A stretch of DNA of 64,000 nucleotides from Zeugodacus cucurbitae (taxonomy: Eukaryota > Arthropoda > Insecta > Diptera > Tephritidae), in the NCBI RefSeq assembly GCF_028554725.1, contig NC_071672.1, forward strand, positions 4,866,501-4,930,500. The letters are read 5' to 3'. The notes under the pieces are model-generated. The model was not told where the DNA came from. It did no database searches and was given only the letters and a program-made list of their open reading frames with translations. Positions 57,878-64,000 of this stretch are shown piece by piece. How positions within the stretch are numbered: position 1 is the first letter of the stretch; each line of letters begins with the position of its first letter. The translations under genes were made by a program, and so were the position numbers.

Positions 57878-58471
57878 TTATCTTGTCTTGTCTTGTCTTG
57901 TCTTGTCTTGTCTTGTCTTGTCTTGTCTTGTCTTGTCTTGTCTTGTCTTGTCTTGTCTTGTCTTGTCTTGTCTTGTCTTGTCTTGTCTTGTCTTGTCTTG
58001 TCTTGTCTTGTCTTGTCTTGTCTTGTCTTGTCTTGTCTTGTCTTGTCTTGTCTTGTCTTGTCCTGTTCTGTCTTGTCATGTCATGTCATGTCATGTGTTG
58101 TGTTGTGTTGTCTTGTCTTGTTTTGTTTTGTCTTGTCATGTCTTGTCTTGTTTTGTTTTGTCTTGTCATGTCTTGTCTTGTCTTGTCTTGTTTTGTCTTG
58201 TCTTTTCTTGTCTTGTCTTGTCTTGTCTTGTCTTTTCTTGTCTTGTCTTGTCATGTCATGTCATGTCGTATGTGGTGTTGTTTTGTCTTGTCTTGTTTTG
58301 TCATGTCTTATCTTGTCTTGTTTTGTCTTGTCTTGTCTTGTCTTGTCTTGTCTTGTCTTGTCTTGTCTTGTCTTGTCTTGTCTTGTTTTGTTTTGTCTTG
58401 TCATGTCTTGTCTTGGCTTGTCTTGTTTTATCTTGTCTTGTCCTGTTCTGTCTTGTCATGTCATGTCATGT

Positions 58472-58502
<31 letters not shown>

Positions 58503-58859
58503 TTATCTTGTCTTGTCTTGTCTTGTCTTGTCTTGTCTTGTCTTGTCTTGTCTTGTCTTGTCTTGTCTTGTCTTGTCTTGTCTTGTCTTGTCTTGTCTTG
58601 TCTTGTCTTGTCTTGTCTTGTCTTGTCTTGTCTTGTCTTGTCTTGTCTTGTCTTGTCTTTTCTTGTCTTGTCTTGTCTTGTCTTGTCTTGTATTGTCTTG
58701 TCTTGTCTTGTCTTGTCTTGTCATGCCATGTCTTGTCTTGTCTTGTCTTGTCTTGTCTTGTCTTGTCTTTTCTTGTCTTGTCTTGTCTTGTCTTGTCTTG
58801 TCTTGTCTTTTCTTGTCTTGTCTTGTCTTGTCTTGTCTTGTCTTGTCTTGTCTTGTCTT

Positions 58860-59106
58860 GTCCTGTCCCGTCGTGTGTTGTGTTGTTTTGTCTTGTCTTG
58901 TGTTGTTTTGTCGTGTCATGTCTTGTCTTGTCTTGTCATGTCATTTCATGTGTTGTTTTGTCTTGTCTGGTCTTGTCTTGTCTTGTCTTGTCTTGTATTG
59001 TCTTGTCTTGTCTTGTCTTGTCTTGTCTTGTCATGTCATGTCTTGTCTTGTCTTGTCTTGTCTCGTCCTGTTCTGTCTTGTCTTGTCATGTCATGTTATG
59101 TCATGT

Positions 59107-59137
<31 letters not shown>

Positions 59138-59261
59138 TTGTCTTGTCTTGTCTTGTCTTGTCTTGTCCTGTTCTGTCTTGTCATGTCATGTGTTGTTTTG
59201 TCTTGTCTTGTCTTGTTTTGTCTTGTCTTGTCCTGTTCTGTCTTGTCATGTCATGTCATGT

Positions 59262-59292
<31 letters not shown>

Positions 59293-59986
59293 TTGTCTTG
59301 TCTTGTCCTGTTCTGTCTTGTCATGTCATGTCATGTCATGTGTTGTGTTGTTTTGTCTTGTCTTGTTTTGTTTTGTCTTGTCATGTCTTGTCTTGTCTTG
59401 TCTTGTTTTGCCTTGTCTTGTCTTGTGTTGTCTTGTCTTGTCTTTTCTTTTTTTGTCTTGTCTTGTCTTGTCTTGTCTTTTCTTTTCTTGTCTTTTCTTG
59501 TCTTTTCATGTCTTGTCTTTTCTTGTCTTGTCTTGTCTTGTGTTGTGTTGTCTTGTCTTGTCTTGTCTTGTCTTGTCTTGTCTTGTCTTGTCTTGTCTTG
59601 TCTTGTCTTGTCTTGTCTTGTCTTGTCTTGTCTTGTCCTGTTCTGTCTTGTCATGTCATGTCATGTCATGTGTTGTGTTGTTTTGTCTTGTCTTGTTTTG
59701 TTTTGTCTTGTCGTGTCTTGTCTTGTCTTGTCTTGTCTTGTCTTGTTTTGTCTTGTCTTGTCTTGTGTTGTCTTGTCTTGTCTTGTGTTGTGTTGTCTTG
59801 TCTTGTCTTGTCTTGTCTTGTCTTGTCTTGTCTTGTCTTGTCCTGTTCTGTCTTGTCATGTCATGTCATGTCATGTGTTGTGTTGTTTTGTCTTGTCTTG
59901 TTTTGTTTTGTCTTGTCATGTCTTGTCTTGTCTTGTCTTGTTTTGTCTTGTCTTGTCCTGTTCTGTCTTGTCATGTCATGTCATGT

Positions 59987-60017
<31 letters not shown>

Positions 60018-60906
60018 TTGTCTTGTCTTGTCTTGTCTTGTCTTGTCTTGTCTTGTCTTGTCTTGTCTTGTCTTGTCTTGTCTTGTCTTGTCTTGTCTTG
60101 TCTTGTCTTGTCCTGTTCTGTCTTGTCATGTCATGTCATGTCATGTGTTGTGTTGTTTTGTCTTTTCTTGTTTTGTTTTGTCTTGTCATGTCTTTTCTTG
60201 TCTTGTCTTGTTTTGTCTTGTCTTGTCTTGTGTTGTCTTGTCTTGTCTTTTCTTGTCTTGTCTTGTCTTGTGTTGTCTTGTCTTGTCTTTTCGTGTCTTT
60301 TCTTGTCTTGTCTTGTCTTGTGTTGTCTTGTCTTGTCTTGTCTTGTCTTGTCTTGACTTGTCTTGTCTTGTCTTGTCTTGTCTTGTCTTGTCTTGTCTTG
60401 TCTTGTCTTGTCTTGTCTTGTCTTGTCTTGTCTTGTCTTGTCTTTTCTTGTCTTGTCTTGTCTTGTCTTGTCTTGTCTTGTCTTGTCTTGTCTTCTCTTG
60501 TCTTGTCTTGTCTTGTCTTGTCTTGTCTGGTCTTGTCTTGTCTTGTCTTGTCTTGTCTTGTCTTGTCTTGTCTTGTCTTGTCTTGTCTTGTCTTGTCTTG
60601 TCTTGCCTTGTCTTGTCTTGTCTTGTCTTGTCTTGTCTTGTCTTGTCTTGTCTTGTCTTGTCTTGTCTTGTCTTGTCTTGTCTTGTTTTGTCTTGTCTTG
60701 TCTTGTGTTGTCTTGTCTTGTCTTGTGTTGTGTTGTCTTGTCTTGTCTTGTCTTGTCTTGTCTTGTCCTGTTCTGTCTTGTCATGTCATGTCATGTGTTG
60801 TGTTGTTTTGTCTTGTCTTGTTTTGTTTTGTCTTGTCATGTCTTGTCTTGGCTTGTCTTGTTTTATCTTGTCTTGTCCTGTTCTGTCTTGTCATGTCATG
60901 TCATGT

Positions 60907-60937
<31 letters not shown>

Positions 60938-61489
60938 TTGTCTTGTCTTGTCTTTTCTTGTCTTGTCTTGTCTTGTCTTGTCTTGTCTTGTCTTGTCTTG
61001 TCTTGTCTTTTCTTGTCTTGTCTTGTCTTGTCTTGTCTTGTCTTGTTTTGTCTTGTCTTGTCTTGTGTTGTCTTGTCTTGTCTTGTGTTGTGTTGTCTTG
61101 TCTTGTCTTGTCTTGTCTTGTCTTGTCTTGTCTTGTCTTGTCTTGTCTTGTCTTGTCTTGTCTTGTCATGTCATGTCATGTCGTATGTGGTGTTGTTTTG
61201 TCTTGTCTTGTTTTGTCATGTCTTATCTTGTCTTGTTTTGTCTTGTCTTGTCTTGTCTTGTCTTGTCTTGTCTTGTCTTGTCTTGTCTTGTCTTGTCTTG
61301 TCTTGTCTTGTCTTGTCTTGTCTTGTCTTGTCTTGTCTTGTCTTGTCTTTTCTTGTCTTGTCTTGTCTTGTCTTGTCTTGTCTTGTCTTGTCTTGTCTTG
61401 TCTTGTCATGTCATGTCTTGTCTTGTCTTGTCTTGTCTTGTCTTGTCTTTTCTTGTCTTGTCTTGTCTTGTCTTGTCTTGTCTTGTCTT
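58860..61489 (+). repeat. F superunit, copy 3 (2,630 bp)
   Basis: D head 58860-59099 (one GTCAT of its run is TTCAT), TTCAT marker 59505, TTCGT 60290, CTCTT 60495, GTCTG 60525, GGCTT/ATCTT 60850-60869, ATGTG 61185. The order and diagnostic units are those of F copy 1, about 8.3-8.4 kb upstream. A unit TTTTT near 59450 is private. Confidence 0.85.
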
Positions 61490-61726
61490 GTCCTGTCCCG
61501 TCGTGTGTTGTGTTGTTTTGTCTTGTCTTGTGTTGTTTTGTCGTGTCATGTCTTGTCTTGTTTTGTCATGTCATGTCATGTGTTGTTTTGTCTTGTCTGG
61601 TCTTGTCTTGTCTTGTCTTGTCTTGTATTGTCTTGTCTTGTCTTGTCTTGTCATGTCATGTCTTGTCTTGTCTTGTCTTGTCTCGTCCTGTTCTGTCTTG
61701 TCTTGTCATGTCATGTTATGTCATGT

Positions 61727-61757
<31 letters not shown>

Positions 61758-61856
61758 TTGTCTTGTCCTGTTCTGTCTTGTCATGTCATGTGTTGTTTTG
61801 TCTTGTCTTGTTTTGTCTTGTCTTGTCCTGTTCTGTCTTGTCATGTCATGTCATGT

Positions 61857-61887
<31 letters not shown>

Positions 61888-63696
61888 TTGTCTTGTCTTG
61901 TCTTGTCTTGTCTTGTCTTGTCTTGTCTTGTCTTGTCTTGTCTTGTCTTGTCTTGTCTTGTCTTGTCTTGTCTTGTCTTGTCTTGTCCTGTTCTGTCTTG
62001 TCATGTCATGTCATGTCATGTGTTGTGTTGTTTTGTCTTGTCTTGTTTTGTTTTGTCTTGTCATGTCTTGTCTTGTCTTGTCTTGTTTTGCCTTGTCTTG
62101 TCTTGTGTTGTCTTGTCTTGTCTTTTCTTTTCTTGTCTTGTCTTGTCTTGTCTTGTCTTTTCTTTTCTTGTCTTTTCTTGTCTTTTCATGTCTTGTCTTT
62201 TCTTGTCTTGTCTTGTCTTGTGTTGTGTTGTCTTGTCTTGTCTTGTCTTGTCTTGTCTTGTCTTGTCTTGTCTTGTCCTGTTCTGTCTTGTCATGTCATG
62301 TCATGTCATGTGTTGTGTTGTTTTGTCTTGTCTTGTTTTGTTTTGTCTTGTCTTGTCTTGTCTTGTCTTGTCTTGTCTTGTCTTGTCTTGTTTTGTCTTG
62401 TCTTGTCTTGTGTTGTCTTGTCTTGTCTTGTGTTGTGTTGTCGTGTCTTGTCTTGTCTTGTCTTGTCTTGTCTTGTCCTGTTCTGTCTTGTCATGTCATG
62501 TCATGTCATGTGTTGTGTTGTTTTGTCTTGTCTTGTTTTGTTTTGTCTTGTCATGTCTTGTCTTGTCTTGTCTTGTTTTGTCTTGTCTTGTCCTGTTCTG
62601 TCTTGTCATGTCATGTCTTGTCTTGTCTTGTCTTGTCTTGTCTTGTCTTGTCTTGTCTTGTCTTGTCCTGTTCTGTCTTGTGATGTCATGTCATGTCATG
62701 TGTTGTGTTGTTTTGTCTTTTCTTGTTTTGTTTTGTCTTGTCATGTCTTTTCTTGTCTTGTCTTGTCTTGTTTTGTCTTGTCTTGTCTTGTGTTGTCTTG
62801 TCTTGTCTTGTCTTGTTTTGTCTTGTCTTGTCTTGTGTTGTCTTGTCTTGTCTTTTCTTGTCTTGTCTTGTCTTGTGTTGTCTTGTCTTGTCTTGTCTTG
62901 TCTTTTCGAGTCTTTTCTTGTCTTGTCTTTTCTTGTCTTGTCTTGTCTTGTCTTGTCTTGTCTTGTCTTGTCTTGTCTTGTCTTGTCTTGTCTTGTCTTG
63001 TCTTGTCTTTTCTTGTCTTGTCTTGTCTTGCCTTGTCTTGTCTTGTCTTGTCTTGTCTTGTCTTCTCTTGTCTTGTCTTGTCTTGTCTTGTCTTGTCTTG
63101 TCTTGTCTTGTCTTGTCTTGTCTTGTCTTGTCTTGTCTTGTCTTGTCTTGTCTTGTCTTGTCTTGTCTTGTCTTGTCTTGTCTTGTCTTGTCTTGTCTTG
63201 TCTTGTCTTGTCTTGTCTTGTCTTGTCTTGTCTTGTCTTGTCTTGTCTTGTCTTGTCTTGTCTTGTCTTGTCTTGTCTTGTCTTGTCTTGTCTTGTCTTG
63301 TCTTGTCTTGTCTTGTCTTGTCTTGTCTTGTCTTGTCTTGTCTTGTCTTGTCTTGTCTTGTCTTGTCTTGTCTTGTCTTGTCTTGTCTTGTCTTGTCTTG
63401 TCTTGTCTTGTCTTGTCTTGTCTTGTCTTGTCTTGTCTTGTCTTGTCTTGTCTTGTCTTGTCTTGTCTTGTCTTGTTTTGTCTTGTCTTGTCTTGTGTTG
63501 TCTTGTCTTGTCTTGTGTTGTGTTGTCTTGTCTTGTCTTGTCTTGTCTTGTCTTGTCCTGTTCTGTCTTGTCATGTCATGTCATGTGTTGTGTTGTTTTG
63601 TCTTGTCTTGTTTTGTTTTGTCTTGTCATGTCTTGTCTTGGCTTGTCTTGTTTTATCTTGTCTTGTCCTGTTCTGTCTTGTCATGTCATGTCATGT

Positions 63697-63727
<31 letters not shown>

Positions 63728-64000
63728 TTATCTTGTCTTGTCTTGTCTTGTCTTGTCTTGTCTTGTCTTGTCTTGTCTTGTCTTGTCTTGTCTTGTCTTG
63801 TCTTGTCTTGTCTTGTCTTGTCTTGTCTTGTCTTGTCTTGTCTTGTCTTGTCTTGTCTTGTCTTGTCTTGTCCTGTTCTGTCTTGTCATGTCATGTCATG
63901 TCATGTGTTGTGTTGTGTTGTCTTGTCTTGTTTTGTTTTGTCTTGTCATGTCTTGTCTTGTTTTGTTTTGTCTTGTCATGTCTTGTCTTGTCTTGTCTTG
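61490..64000 (+). repeat. F superunit, copy 4 (cut by window end)
   Basis: D head 61490-61719, TTCAT 62185, TTCGA 62905, CTCTT 63065, a 405-bp pure block, cassette 63555, GGCTT 63640, ATCTT 63730 and cassette 63870. Its last 130 bp match 58060-58190 of F copy 2 unit for unit, but the G block is absent. By analogy a D head should follow about 0.7 kb past the window. Confidence 0.82.
63070..63474 (+). repeat. Pure GTCTT block, 81 units
   Basis: 405 bp without variants between CTCTT (63065-63069) and GTTTT (63475). The equivalent stretch in F copy 3 is broken by GTCTG, GCCTT and other variants, so this one was homogenised recently. Confidence 0.93.

Larger units (their letters stand above)
53105..58859 (+). 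repeat. F superunit, copy 2 (5,755 bp, with G-block insert)
   Basis: D head 53105-53334, TTCAT 53775, TTCGA 54470, CTCTT 54745, then a long insert (G block, from about 54.8 to 57 kb) before the GGCTT/ATCTT markers (57250, 57685, 57790, 58415) and ATGTG (57120, 58270). It shares TTCGA, a GTTTT before the D-head GTCAT run (near 53175), and the absence of GTCAT after one cassette (near 53930) with F copy 4 only. Confidence 0.83.
1..64000 (+). repeat. GTCTT/AAGAC pentanucleotide satellite array
   Basis: The whole window is a tandem array of the 5-bp unit GTCTT (AAGAC on the other strand), always in the same orientation. A occurs on the + strand only in variant units, so the two strands differ strongly in T versus A, while G and C each occur about once per unit. 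All 15 possible one-base variants of the unit are seen, but a few dominate (GTCAT, GTTTT, GTGTT, TTCTT) and they recur in ordered modules. No non-repeat stretch longer than a few units exists. AAGAC satellites are known from Drosophila melanogaster heterochromatin. The same unit could arise in other eukaryotes, so species assignment is only a suggestion. Neither end of the array is in the window. Confidence 0.97.

Noticed and set aside
1..64000. Telomeric repeat array
   Set aside because: The unit is not a TTAGG, TCAGG or TTAGGG type, neither strand has G runs, and ordered HORs with no terminal boundary do not fit a telomere.
1..64000. Centromere identity (CENP-B box or a functional centromere)
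   Set aside because: No CENP-B box-like sequence is present. HOR structure alone does not make a centromere, and chromatin data would be needed.

Overview
This window is one uninterrupted block of simple-sequence satellite DNA and I find no gene in it. All 64 kb are built from a 5-bp unit, GTCTT on the + strand (AAGAC on the - strand), in one orientation, about 12,800 units. No unique sequence, transposon, RNA gene or array edge is present, so the window lies wholly inside a longer array. Megabase-scale, gene-free pentamer heterochromatin points to a eukaryote. AAGAC is a known Drosophila melanogaster heterochromatic satellite (chromosome 2 and Y) and fits the (RRN)m(RN)n formula described for fly satellites, so a fly is one plausible source. 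The unit alone does not identify the species.

The array is not plain. Variant pentamers (GTCAT, GTTTT, GTGTT, TTCTT, GTATT, GTCCT, GTCGT, ATCTT, GTCTG and others) recur in fixed order and build nested higher-order repeats (HORs). Three zones can be read. Zone I-II (1 to about 13.3 kb) carries A and B modules of 510-585 and 115-145 bp, then three rounds of A fragment, pure GTCTT block (540, 450 and 820 bp) and C module. Zone III (13.4-25.8 kb) is two copies of a roughly 6-kb superunit (J) that mix six-unit GTCAT runs, C, A and B modules. Zone IV-V (25.8-64 kb) has lost the A, B and C markers. It is made of eight D heads, five E superunits of about 2.5-3.5 kb, fields of a short GTCCT-GTTCT cassette, and four F superunits that form an 8.3-8.4 kb dimer present twice.

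The 5-bp register is broken by only six single-base losses in 64 kb. They are of two kinds and look like two mutations later copied by duplication. Every long open reading frame is an artefact: the unit has no stop codon in any of the six frames, so all + frames read cyclic SCLVL and all - frames read cyclic QDKTR. Any function would be structural or transcriptional (heterochromatin, a giant intron, a satellite RNA), which the sequence alone cannot show. Coordinates of anchors were read by eye and may be off by a unit in places.
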